Source: Caryophanales bacterium UBA4365 (GTDB lineage: Bacteria > Bacillota_I > Bacilli_A > RFN20 > CAG-826). Taken from it: DNA of 15,826 bases. Below the pieces are notes generated by a model, which saw only the letters and a list, made by a program, of their open reading frames with translations, did no database searches and had not been told where the DNA came from. The stretch is taken from the NCBI GenBank assembly GCA_002393905.1, contig DGSJ01000028.1:1-15826 (forward strand), given 5' to 3'. The translations under genes and the position numbers were made by a program. This document shows, one piece after another, positions 8,601-15,826 of this stretch (positions within the stretch are counted from its first letter, which is position 1; the number at the start of each line of letters is the position of its first letter).

Positions 8601-9763
8601 AGAATCCTGGCCAAGTTTATCCAAGTGATCTTGTTAACGACACTGCCAAACAACTCGTTGGTAAAGATAACGCGGATATGGGTTCTCTCTGGGTGGCTGG
8701 TTATGCTAAATCACCAGATAGCATTGCTACCGACCAGATTCTTAAGAATGATCGTAACATCACTCAATTAAACGGTTTCTATCCAGTTGGTACTGATCCA
8801 TTAACATTAAGTGATGAAGATGCAGCAAACAACATTTATGTTGGCAATGCTGAAAAGACAAACACCATGATCATTCAACAATTCGTTTTACGTTCTGTTC
8901 GTAATAACTTCTTTACGATTAAGAATAAAGCTGACGGAAAAGTCGTCTATAAGTCAGCGCTCGAAGATATGCTCTTCGGTGATACAAATAATGAGTTCGC
9001 TCTTTATAAGTCTCACGTCGAAGGCGGATTCCTTGGAGCAGGCTACATCGCTCACCGTGCGTGGGCTGTTGTGCCGCTATATGACGAAGTCACCCAAGAA
9101 AGATTCGCTGATGGCGAATACGAAGTCACCTTCAACTACCAGATCAATGGTACAGGTGAATGGGTGAAGAAATCCTACACACTTCATATCGATAACACCC
9201 CAGCTGAGGTGACAAAAGTCTATGAAGTGAATGGAAAGGTTCGTATTGAAATAAAAGACAAAGCCTTATCATACGTCACTGTTGGTTATACCAACCTTCC
9301 AGTGAACTATGATGAAGCTAAAGGTGTCTATTACGTCGAAGTCGAACCATCATTCATTGAATCTTCAATGAAAGAACTTGGACGTCGTCAAGACGGAACC
9401 TACCGTCTCTATGTTCGTCCAGTTGATAAAGCCTTTGGTGAAAGTGGCGCTGTGATTCACTTCACTAAAGAAGGTAGTTATGACGATTTCGAGATCGTCC
9501 AAAACCGTTACCTCAAATCTAACCACGACTTTAAGTTAGGTGAAGATGGAAAAGTTCAATTTATTGAAATTGACCAATACGGAAATGAAAAAGTAATTAC
9601 CTTAGGCTCCGAAGTATCTGTTGCAACTGGTGCTAAACCAGATCGTGGCGGAGACTTAGCGATTGGTATTGGCGTGCCAGCCGCTGTGGGAGTAGCTGTC
9701 CTAGCCGTTGGATGTATTGCGATCGTCAAGGCATTAGGAAAAAAACGCCCAAAGAAACATTAG
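5627..9763 (+). CDS. Membrane-anchored cell-envelope subtilase (S8 family, C5a peptidase/lactocepin-like)
   Basis: Surface serine endopeptidase, likely degrading extracellular proteins into peptides. The order of its 1378 residues is: signal peptide (about 1-28); inhibitor-I9-type propeptide (36-114); catalytic domain with Asp D174 in AILDNEF, His H284 in DYHGSHVA, oxyanion Asn probably N392 in SNGNAG, and Ser S646 in SGTSMSAP. A PA-type insert (about 485-600, GKVAVVNRG) sits before the Ser motif, as in C5a peptidase. An Fn3-like domain starts near 735, and further beta-rich domains fill the rest. A membrane helix (about 1344-1367) and the basic tail KKRPKKH end the protein, with no LPxTG sorting signal. 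The usual D-T-G around the Asp is D-N-E, and 110 residues separate Asp from His, more than in subtilisin. The start has AGGAGGT 6 bases upstream. It is first in an operon with a peptide-binding lipoprotein. Confidence 0.93.
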   Translation: MKKSRLLCGVIATMSLGTIGASTGAIKATEALEPDTRVIVKLKKDIDELTSEEALNQQENLLSRIRYSVNPKAELVNRFTVLNNAMTLKVNEEDVAKIENLSGVEHVYKDNFVVRKNKGQGVTYQVNRSASEEIDQNENVSARTMRKPGYDDGTGNILPGSTYDGEGTVIAILDNEFYFRGKVNGEPEWHHEVFDALDDSVKVRFAPKFVDRPSLKNKLNASMDFSKSTPSTRPGLKTDKPGEEGSLYFNSKVPFYFDYGGSTLTGNSTDAKPDFDVHSDIDYHGSHVASITAANAPEYKGIAPKAQLACMRVFTEYRADDIAKDIGLGDSDGAYDSCILMALEDCITLGVDGINMSLGSDLGEFEDDDLAMQTIEKMVSEEKILTSISNGNAGKESYAFAGGYGNWTNEMVETGILGSYANHPTSMSIGSAHPDYIYYKTGIKCGESNIAYDDQIVNNERYPSEYDTEYKMRDIVNSLEDEVEWAYIPGFGTANDYSGIDIEGKVAVVNRGSISFADKYNTAADKGAIGLFIINNDPTETDFTFRCSFGDDFNPTMPCAVVLFKDKPFFEKERTGLFTFIEKELSKDSAARTMSTFSTDGARSDLDIKPEITAPGDIIRGAVPPQTKEDKQLTPLTTYEYLSGTSMSAPNYAGAQAVVLSKVSGPLIADGSLSKDDLAAIKEERGKVNMRLMSTANPMDIVEPNPETNVKNYASPRVQGAGMADIYGALNSKVYLEGFKVVDGEEKGIGKAKVELHNNDDINKGNLKLSFYAHNESEETLDYKVKLTVMRPAQAENNKIITSDYNYLGEVDSFEKLPGIQYYDYSYKKVVYTSGTASYKDVYKVTKQLTYYKTEADYKNKTNPVIIEPDTYYVSSQVKDAQEGVVYESLPNHKYLSTKDVVLDVIEGQKISIAPGDSKITINPYSLSKADKEKILEMYPYGTYIEGYCELIADGFEEDLNIPFLGFYGGGDIKAGQNYNSAPVVEEFQFEKNPGQVYPSDLVNDTAKQLVGKDNADMGSLWVAGYAKSPDSIATDQILKNDRNITQLNGFYPVGTDPLTLSDEDAANNIYVGNAEKTNTMIIQQFVLRSVRNNFFTIKNKADGKVVYKSALEDMLFGDTNNEFALYKSHVEGGFLGAGYIAHRAWAVVPLYDEVTQERFADGEYEVTFNYQINGTGEWVKKSYTLHIDNTPAEVTKVYEVNGKVRIEIKDKALSYVTVGYTNLPVNYDEAKGVYYVEVEPSFIESSMKELGRRQDGTYRLYVRPVDKAFGESGAVIHFTKEGSYDDFEIVQNRYLKSNHDFKLGEDGKVQFIEIDQYGNEKVITLGSEVSVATGAKPDRGGDLAIGIGVPAAVGVAVLAVGCIAIVKALGKKRPKKH

Positions 9764-9768
9764 GAGGT
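9762..9768 (+). promoter_or_regulatory. Ribosome binding site overlapping the protease stop codon
   Basis: AGGAGGT starts inside the TAG stop (9761-9763) and lies 7 bases before ATG 9776. Ribosomes finishing the protease would be positioned to start the binding protein, so the two products are probably made in linked amounts. Confidence 0.85.
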
Positions 9769-9775
9769 TTCTAAT

Positions 9776-12700
9776 ATGAAAAAAGCACATGTCTTTACAT
9801 TAGCTTTAGCTGGCACGATGTGTCTTGCCGGCTTAGCCGGATGTGGAAGCAAGGGTGGTAACGAAGAAGGCGAATTCGCTTTCTCTGTCGCAATTGATGG
9901 TGACTACGCCGCACTTGAAGTTCGTGATACTCCTTATCAACTAGTTGTCTTTGACAATGGTGTGAATACAGAAGGTCGTGAATACACATACGAATCTAAT
10001 AACTCTAATGTTGCCTCAATCATTTCTACAACAGGTTATATTACCGCCAAAGCTCCTGGTACAGTTAGATTCACCGTTACCGAAACAACTTCTGGATTAG
10101 AAGCTTACAAAGTCATTGAAGTTGTTGCAGCTTCTCCAAAAGCTGTTGGTGGTTATAACTATTCCGCTGCGGCAACACCTGATCAACGCAAAAAACGTAC
10201 AGAAATCCTTGGCAAACTCGAAAAATACGCCATGGATACACACTTAACAGGTATTTCCCTATTCGAAAATGGTGGTTTCATGCTTTATAGTGATCGCGCT
10301 AAAGCACTTCTTGGAAACCGTCAATATATCACTGGTTATGGTTATGGTTTATTAAGTGACTCTGATGCTCCATTTACATCAGAACTTCCAGGTGATGGAA
10401 GAGACGCTCAATTCCCACTCCATTATCACAGTGCATCAAGCTCTGACCCAGGAACCATTAACGCACTTAATGCTGCTGGTTCTCAAGTCTCTGACTTAAG
10501 TAGCTACATTACCGCCTCATACTTTGGTATGAAACTTAATGTAACTCGTACAGAAGCTGAATGGTACCCACTTTTAGCTCGTGAAGATATTCACGAAACT
10601 GATACGGTAACTAAAGCTCCAAAGATGTTCCACTTAGGTGCTCATAATGACACCGATATGTATACTGGTTGGAGAATTTATCTCCGTACTAATGATTCTG
10701 GTGTTACTTACAGTTACAAAGGTTCAGGTTCATATGGAGAAACTCCATTCAATGGTCGTAAAGTTCAACTTGAAGACTATGAATTCATTCTCCGCTTCCT
10801 TTTAACAGGAAGCCACAACCTCAAACGTGGTAACGAAATGGCTGCCGATGCTTCTTATGGTATTAAAGGCGCAAACGCTTATAACGCCCAAACTAAAGAA
10901 GGTAAAAACGACGCCGAATGTAAAGCCCTTTGGGAATCCATGCAAGCTGCTGGAAAACTTGGTATTAAAACTGGCCACGCCGATGGCACTGAGCCATACG
11001 AAAGTGGCACATACCCAGAAGGTGACTACATTGAATTCACTCTTTTAAATCCAATTGATGCCTTTACAGCGATGTATACCTTATCATCTTCACTTTATTC
11101 TCCAATTCCTGAAGACTTCATGAAGATGGTTGGTCGTAAGCGTATTAGCAAAGATGATGGTGGTGAAGCTCCAATTGATAATGGCGAACTCCTCCGTGCT
11201 AGTAAGCGTTATGGCGGATTTAATAACAACGATGAAGTTCCTTCTCACTTAAAGAACAGCATTGTTGAATCAACAATCGGTTGTGGACCATATTTCTTAG
11301 ATGTTTGGGAAAAAGAACAAAGAACTGTTTTTACAGTTAACCCAAATTGGTTTGAAGTTAAAGAACCATACAATCGTTATAAAATTGCTGGTGTCCGTAT
11401 TAAAATCGACAAATCTATTACTGAAAATACCGATGCTTATTATGATGAATTTAAAGCTGGAAACCTTGATGCCTGCTCACTTCCACAAAAACATATGGAT
11501 GAAAAGAGCTCGGCAAAAAAAGTCGAAGGTGACTCCGTCTTTAAACTTAATGTCAACTCTTGTACACAAGAACAATGGACAGAAAGATTTGGTCCAAGTG
11601 GTTCCATCTCTGCTGGACATAGCTGGGATGTTAAACCATGGATGTCTAATGAAAACTTCTTAAATGGTTTATTCTGGTCCATCGACCGTAAAACATTTGC
11701 GGATAAGCGTGGTGTGCAACCATCCATTAACTATTTCTCTGGATCATATATGTCTGATCCACAAAATAGTATTTCCTATAATTCCACTGATGACCACAAG
11801 GAAGCAGTGAAGAATTATCACAATGTCCGTAAGGATAGTGAAGGACATGAAATTCCAGAAACCGACGACTATGGTTATAACAAGGATACCGCGATCAACT
11901 ACTTCAAGACCGCTGTAGCCCAACTTGTTAAACAAGGTAAGTTAAACTATGGTACTGTCGATAATCCAACAGAAATTAAGATTGAAATCTGGTGGATGTA
12001 TCAATCTGATACAACTGAATACGGTGTTGATATCAAATCCTACTTTGAATCAGCATTCAACGATCCAGCCGTTTCAGGCGGACGCGTTAAATTAAATGTT
12101 ATTAATAAGGCTGTTACCGTTTGGGAATACGTCTATGACCAACACCTCCAAGTCGGTGAATTCGACCTTGGCTTTGGTGCTATTTCCGGTAACACTTATA
12201 ACCCACTTAACTTCTTAGAAGTTCTTAAATCAGATAACTCCTCAACATTCACCCTTAACTGGGGTGCTGATACAGGTATCGTCGATGAAAAACACCCACT
12301 TGTTTATAACGGTGAAAAATATTCCTTCGATGCTCTTTGGGAAGTTGCTGACCACGGTGGTGTTGTTGATCAAGGAGAGCGTATCAAACCAGTTAAGAAA
12401 CTTTACACATCTACATACACAACATTAAAGAAGACCAGTGGTGACTCTACTGTTACACTTAACAGCGAATTTATCGATGTTGGTGATTCAGCTGTCTTTA
12501 ACATTGAATCGGTCTCACTTTATGTCTATGGTGGATTAAACTTCGGTGTTGATGAAGGTGTTAGCTACGATCCAACAACAAAGAAGATTACTCTCACCCA
12601 AGAAGCACAAGTTGCTATAGAAAATAGTATTCGTAAAGCCATTAAGTGGGATGATGATCCAAATCCAAAAAAAGAAACAGATCACTTAAAACACACCTTC

Positions 12701-12811
12701 TATAAAAAACTATGGATCTTTGATGTGACCTACTCACTCAAAATCAATGGTGGTCAAGAAACACTTAACTCCATTATTGCTGGTGGTTCTTCAACCGATC
12801 CAATTTATTAA
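9776..12811 (+). CDS. Oligopeptide ABC transporter substrate-binding lipoprotein with N-terminal BIG2 domain
   Basis: Captures peptides outside the membrane and hands them to the OppBC permease. The 1011-residue protein has a lipoprotein signal ending LAGC (C23). An Ig-like BIG2 domain (about 38-118) follows, recognisable from YTYESNNSNVAS...GYITAKAPGTVRFTV. The family-5 extracellular solute-binding domain comes next. Its landmarks are the GCGPYFLDVW segment with VNPNWF (about 502-526), a DEFKAGNLDAC segment typical of the 'l.~G~iD' turn, FLNGLFWSIDRKTFADK (about 628-644, the conserved 'Ai~~aidR' helix), and FDLGFGAISGNTYNPLNFL (about 798-816). Usual family members are 500-600 residues, so this one is nearly double, like the large OppA of some Mollicutes. 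The BIG2 fusion probably acts as a stalk or wall-adhesion module (inference). Ligand type is inferred from family and the adjacent protease. Confidence 0.9.
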   Translation: MKKAHVFTLALAGTMCLAGLAGCGSKGGNEEGEFAFSVAIDGDYAALEVRDTPYQLVVFDNGVNTEGREYTYESNNSNVASIISTTGYITAKAPGTVRFTVTETTSGLEAYKVIEVVAASPKAVGGYNYSAAATPDQRKKRTEILGKLEKYAMDTHLTGISLFENGGFMLYSDRAKALLGNRQYITGYGYGLLSDSDAPFTSELPGDGRDAQFPLHYHSASSSDPGTINALNAAGSQVSDLSSYITASYFGMKLNVTRTEAEWYPLLAREDIHETDTVTKAPKMFHLGAHNDTDMYTGWRIYLRTNDSGVTYSYKGSGSYGETPFNGRKVQLEDYEFILRFLLTGSHNLKRGNEMAADASYGIKGANAYNAQTKEGKNDAECKALWESMQAAGKLGIKTGHADGTEPYESGTYPEGDYIEFTLLNPIDAFTAMYTLSSSLYSPIPEDFMKMVGRKRISKDDGGEAPIDNGELLRASKRYGGFNNNDEVPSHLKNSIVESTIGCGPYFLDVWEKEQRTVFTVNPNWFEVKEPYNRYKIAGVRIKIDKSITENTDAYYDEFKAGNLDACSLPQKHMDEKSSAKKVEGDSVFKLNVNSCTQEQWTERFGPSGSISAGHSWDVKPWMSNENFLNGLFWSIDRKTFADKRGVQPSINYFSGSYMSDPQNSISYNSTDDHKEAVKNYHNVRKDSEGHEIPETDDYGYNKDTAINYFKTAVAQLVKQGKLNYGTVDNPTEIKIEIWWMYQSDTTEYGVDIKSYFESAFNDPAVSGGRVKLNVINKAVTVWEYVYDQHLQVGEFDLGFGAISGNTYNPLNFLEVLKSDNSSTFTLNWGADTGIVDEKHPLVYNGEKYSFDALWEVADHGGVVDQGERIKPVKKLYTSTYTTLKKTSGDSTVTLNSEFIDVGDSAVFNIESVSLYVYGGLNFGVDEGVSYDPTTKKITLTQEAQVAIENSIRKAIKWDDDPNPKKETDHLKHTFYKKLWIFDVTYSLKINGGQETLNSIIAGGSSTDPIY

Positions 12812-12848
12812 TATTGAATTAATTACATACACGAAAGGAGGATTATAG

Positions 12849-14069
12849 ATGATGAAAAAGAGAATTCCATTCATTGTTGCGACAATGTCGATGTTACTAG
12901 CTTTTAGTGCATGTGACGCACATGCTCATAAAGACTTAGAACCAACAAAATCCGGTTCTTATTCACCAGTTGAAAATCTCGGTTTATCATCTTTTAACAT
13001 TAAGGAAGCTAACGTTTCCATGGTTAAAGGTGAAACCTATCAACTTGGTAAAGTTATTAAGCCAAATTTAGCTAACATCCCTAGCATTTCTTACACATCT
13101 AGCAATCCAAGTGCTGTTAGTGTTGACGCTAACGGAAAACTCACTGCAAAAGAATGCGGTTTTGCAATTATAACCGCGAATTGCGGTGGATTTTCGAGCC
13201 AAACTTATGTCTCCGTCACACTTGCTGATAGCTTCGATCAAGGCCATGATAACATCAAAACAATCATGAACCATCAAGCTGCTTCTAGTTACGAAATTCC
13301 AAGCTACTTAAACATTAGCGAATCCACTATTTCGACAATTACGAAAGATGGTGTTGTTCAAAATAGTTCCACAAACTATGAGAAGATGGTCATTTCTACC
13401 GAAGAAGCTTATGTCTACATTAGCGACTCCTACTGGGGTAAAATGAAAGTTGAAGGCGGAAACGTTGAATTCTCCAGCGGAACATGGGTTATTTACTGTA
13501 CTGATGAATTTGAAACATTCTTGTTCCATATTGATCACGAAGTAAAACGCTACATCAAAGTTGACTGTACAGCCTATGTTGAACAAGGTGACCGTTGGGC
13601 CGCTGTTGCTCATGTTCTTGATCTTCTTTTCTCCAGTGGTTCTAAAATCTTCACAAACCAAATTGAAACTGTTTCAAGTAGTGAAGAAACTGCTGGTATT
13701 GAAGAATGTCTCCGTGTCTCTGATCCAGTCATCACTTATAAGGATGCTCGTGGAGACGATAGCGGAAACGCTTGGGCGAAGTACACCCTGAACTGGGAAG
13801 ATAACTTAATCGACTTCGATTTAGGTAATAACCTTGGCATTCCAAATGGTGTTTATGCTGACATTAACCGTACCGAAGACTTCTACTATACAGAAGACTA
13901 CTGCCGATACATGAACTCTCGTCAAGTTATGACCTATGATTGGCGTGGTTCAACTTATGTTGATGATAGCATCACCTCCAAATCATTTGATATCGAGCCA
14001 AAAGAACTTTACTACCCAGACATTAAGGGTGAAGGTTGGACTGAAGGCGAAGATATCTTTGATATCTAA
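12849..14069 (+). CDS. BIG2-domain lipoprotein of unknown function
   Basis: A 406-residue predicted surface lipoprotein. The signal peptide ends LLAFSAC (C22); Phe at the -3 position is an uncommon but tolerated lipobox residue. Directly after the Cys is a His/Asp-rich CDAHAHKD. A BIG2 Ig-like domain spans about 53-124, with VKGETYQLG, YTSSNPSAVSV and NGKLTAKECGFAIITA as its marks. I do not recognise the remaining 280 residues: no catalytic motif or membrane segment, strongly acidic, many aromatic residues, cysteines in VIYCTD, KVDCTAY, IEECLRV and DYCRYM. Its gene lies 37 bases after the peptide-binding lipoprotein with its own AAAGGAGG (12834-12841), in the same transcription unit, and ends in a terminator. 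An accessory role in peptide capture or wall anchoring is inferred from context only. ATG 12852 is an equally good start, shifted by one codon. Confidence 0.75.
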   Translation: MMKKRIPFIVATMSMLLAFSACDAHAHKDLEPTKSGSYSPVENLGLSSFNIKEANVSMVKGETYQLGKVIKPNLANIPSISYTSSNPSAVSVDANGKLTAKECGFAIITANCGGFSSQTYVSVTLADSFDQGHDNIKTIMNHQAASSYEIPSYLNISESTISTITKDGVVQNSSTNYEKMVISTEEAYVYISDSYWGKMKVEGGNVEFSSGTWVIYCTDEFETFLFHIDHEVKRYIKVDCTAYVEQGDRWAAVAHVLDLLFSSGSKIFTNQIETVSSSEETAGIEECLRVSDPVITYKDARGDDSGNAWAKYTLNWEDNLIDFDLGNNLGIPNGVYADINRTEDFYYTEDYCRYMNSRQVMTYDWRGSTYVDDSITSKSFDIEPKELYYPDIKGEGWTEGEDIFDI

Positions 14070-14093
14070 TTAATTCAATTACACAAAATAACT

Positions 14094-14119
14094 AAGGCAA
14101 TCATTTGATTGCCTTTTTT
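14094..14119 (+). terminator. Rho-independent terminator after the BIG2 lipoprotein gene
   Basis: A 9-bp stem AAGGCAATC (14094-14102) / GATTGCCTT (14107-14115) with a 4-base loop leads into a T run (14114-14119). It separates the protease and lipoprotein genes from the permeases. Confidence 0.88.
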
Positions 14120-14125
14120 ATTAAC

Positions 14126-14154
14126 TTGCAATAATGTTTATAATTTATTATAAT
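14126..14154 (+). promoter_or_regulatory. Promoter of the oppBC unit
   Basis: TTGCAA (14126-14131, 4 of 6) and a perfect TATAAT (14149-14154) are 17 bases apart. A second TATAAT overlaps at 14139-14144. Transcription would start near 14161, giving a leader of about 25 bases that contains AGGAAGGA (14168-14175) before the ATG at 14186. Confidence 0.7.
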
Positions 14155-14185
14155 TCATACAACTTATAGGAAGGACGTAAAAAGG

Positions 14186-15244
14186 ATGCTAAAGTACTCA
14201 ATTAAACGTATCATCTTAGCGTTTGTGACCACTTTTATCATTTTAACGTTAACATTTTTCCTCATTAAATCCCTAGGACCAGCTAAAATTGCTAGTTCAA
14301 AACCTGCCGAAATTTATTCCTTCTATGAAACCCAATGGGAATACGGCTATGTTTTAAAGTTTGATACGCCTCATCCAGAACTAGGCGAATTTTTAGCATA
14401 TTATGATCGTCCAGGAACAAGTCAAAGAATCTATTATTATGAACGTCCAATCGTTGACCAATACTTTGAATGGCTAGGTAACATCGTTACCAAATTCGAC
14501 TGGGGTCGTTCAACACATATCGAACCAGAAGCAAGCGCGATTGCTATTATTGCGGAACGTTTACCAGTTTCCTTAAAGATTAACATCATTGCTGTTGTCA
14601 TCTCCGTTCCATTAGGAATTGGCTTAGGAATTCTTGCTGGTTTAAAGAAAAACACCTGGATTGACCACACTATTTCGACATCAGTCATGGTCCTTATTTC
14701 CATTCCATCATTCGTTATTATTATTTTCTTACTGTGGTGGTTTGCCTATAACGGTAATTTACCAACCAAGTGGCCAACAAGTGATAAATCAACTGGTGTC
14801 AAAGCATTAGGCTACATCATTCCAGTCATGTCCTTATCATTTGGTTCAATTTGTGGCTACACTCGTTTCGTCCGTGCGGAACTTTGTGAAGTCATGTCTA
14901 GTGAATACTTACTTTTAGCAAGAACAAAAGGCTTAACCAAACGTCAAGCTATTATGAGACATGCTTTACGCAACGCATTCGTCCCAATTTTACCGTCAAT
15001 TCTCGCCGAATTTATTGGTATCTTCTCTGGATCAATGATTCTAGAAAAGATTTATAACATCAATGGTATTGGCGACCTTTATATTACTTCTCTTTCCGCA
15101 GGAAACGCTGCTGATCGAGACTTAAACGTGTTAATGGTTGATATGGCCATCTTTACAATTGTTGGATTACTTGCGGGAGTGATCCTCGACCTTTCCTATG
15201 GCTTTATTGATCCACGTATTAGAATGGGAGAAAAGAACTCGTAA
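14186..15244 (+). CDS. oppB: Oligopeptide ABC transporter permease OppB
   Basis: One half of the membrane channel for peptide import. Its 352 residues give six predicted helices: about 9-29, 130-152, 163-188, 207-226, 268-292 and 316-338. The cytoplasmic EAA loop that binds the ATPases (about 225-270) is intact: YTRFVRAELCEV, EYLLLARTKGL, HALRNAFVPILP. The C-terminal FIDPRIRMG ending is standard for the family. The extracellular loop between TM1 and TM2 is about 100 residues and contains a Tyr/Glu-rich insert (about 42-88). Ordinary OppB is near 306 residues, so about 40 are extra. The usual PGDP after TM1 reads LGPAKI. The next gene begins in the last base of its stop (TAATG). Dpp- and Opp-type permeases cannot be told apart here, and the peptide substrate is inferred from context. 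Confidence 0.92.
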   Translation: MLKYSIKRIILAFVTTFIILTLTFFLIKSLGPAKIASSKPAEIYSFYETQWEYGYVLKFDTPHPELGEFLAYYDRPGTSQRIYYYERPIVDQYFEWLGNIVTKFDWGRSTHIEPEASAIAIIAERLPVSLKINIIAVVISVPLGIGLGILAGLKKNTWIDHTISTSVMVLISIPSFVIIIFLLWWFAYNGNLPTKWPTSDKSTGVKALGYIIPVMSLSFGSICGYTRFVRAELCEVMSSEYLLLARTKGLTKRQAIMRHALRNAFVPILPSILAEFIGIFSGSMILEKIYNINGIGDLYITSLSAGNAADRDLNVLMVDMAIFTIVGLLAGVILDLSYGFIDPRIRMGEKNS

Positions 15245-15826
15245 TGAAAAAGAAACAAGACGATTTCGAAATCTTAAATAACCTTCCTGAAGCAGCCCGC
15301 GATCCAGAAATCACTCAGGATGATTTTAAGCTTGTCACAACTGACGAGACCATTCATGAACAAAAGTTCCAAACCAAACCAACAACATTCTTTAAAGACT
15401 GTTTAAGAAGATTCCGTAAGAATAAATCCTCTGTTGTCGCTGCAGTGATTTTAGGTCTCCTTCTTGTTTTAGCCATCATTATTCCAGCTGTTTCACCATA
15501 TGACGTTAGTGCTGATGCTGCAAACACTGGTTTTGAATATCTTGAACCAAAACTTTTTGATGCTGGAACAGGATTCTGGGATGGTACAAGAAAATACAAA
15601 GACTACTCCGTTGATGTTAGTGCTAATCCAGATGCCAAAACTGATGAGGAAAAACAAAAAGATTGGTGGCCAAACGAAACATTTGTTCGTAGCGCGATTT
15701 CGAAAAAGAAATTCTCTGATGAAAAATACACTGATTCTGTCACTGATTTTGGTAAAGGTGGATTTATTCGTCACTCAATGCTGAAGACAATTCGTGATGA
15801 AGATGAATACGCTGAACTTCGTACCC
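15244..15826 (+). CDS. oppC: Oligopeptide ABC transporter permease OppC (3' truncated by window end)
   Basis: Partner permease of OppB. The ATG overlaps the oppB stop by one base (TAATG) and the frame stays open to the window end, giving 194 residues. An N-terminal cytoplasmic segment of about 60 residues ends in FFKDCLRRFRKNKSS. TM1 is about 62-83 (VVAAVILGLLLVLAIIIPAV) and is followed by SPYD, the standard OppC_N pattern. The extracellular loop that follows already exceeds 110 residues and is rich in Lys, Asp and aromatics. The family's FGTDxxGRD segment and TM2 have not yet appeared, whereas ordinary OppC reaches them within about 60 residues. The EAA loop is outside the window, so the assignment rests on the N-terminal pattern and the oppB linkage. 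oppD and oppF ATPase genes would be expected next (inference). Confidence 0.85.
   Translation, partial: MKKKQDDFEILNNLPEAARDPEITQDDFKLVTTDETIHEQKFQTKPTTFFKDCLRRFRKNKSSVVAAVILGLLLVLAIIIPAVSPYDVSADAANTGFEYLEPKLFDAGTGFWDGTRKYKDYSVDVSANPDAKTDEEKQKDWWPNETFVRSAISKKKFSDEKYTDSVTDFGKGGFIRHSMLKTIRDEDEYAELRT

Noticed and set aside
15493..15784. Open frames on both strands at the right end
   Set aside because: Both are out-of-phase shadows of oppC, whose frame starts at 15244, continues OppC family sequence and is open to the window end.

Overview
The window reads as a low-GC, Gram-positive-type genome: AT-rich codon choice, strong AGGAGG-type ribosome binding sites, lipobox lipoproteins and short hairpin-plus-U-run terminators. 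TGG is the tryptophan codon, and TAA and TAG are used as stops with no sign of TGA recoding. Together with the family content (large peptide-binding lipoprotein, DUF3899 membrane protein, Cof-type HAD phosphatase), this suggests an uncultured Bacilli / Erysipelotrichia / Acholeplasma-side Firmicute. The sequence alone does not allow a genus call.

Left part (1-5550) holds housekeeping and surface genes. It opens with the 3' end of a probable secreted protein on the + strand. A minus-strand pair follows, reading from 2163 down to 557: a thioredoxin-type glutathione peroxidase and a cation diffusion facilitator with a DxxxD metal site of the Mn-transporting kind, a plausible oxidative-stress/manganese pair. 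Divergent from them is a lipoprotein gene for a DUF4353 (Cthe_2159-like) carbohydrate-binding beta-helix. It is interrupted by one in-frame TAA, and the frame is otherwise perfectly open across about 1.8 kb. After a terminator come a Cof-type HAD phosphatase that looks leaderless and a small DUF3899 membrane protein, closed by a second terminator.

Right part (5570-15826) is one functional block that fits extracellular protein use. It encodes a 1378-residue C5a-peptidase/lactocepin-like subtilase with propeptide, PA insert and C-terminal membrane anchor; a 1011-residue family-5 peptide-binding lipoprotein carrying an N-terminal BIG2 (Ig-like) domain; a second, unrecognised lipoprotein that also starts with a BIG2 domain; and then, after a terminator and a fresh promoter, the permeases OppB and OppC (the latter open at the window end). 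The simplest model is that the anchored protease cuts proteins at the cell surface, the large binding protein captures the peptides, and OppB/OppC import them. Both permeases have an enlarged extracellular loop after TM1, and the binding protein is about twice the usual size. The BIG2 lipoprotein is the part of this system with no known role.

No tRNA, rRNA, CRISPR, insertion sequence or attachment site was recognised, and no gene-free stretch exceeds 300 bases.
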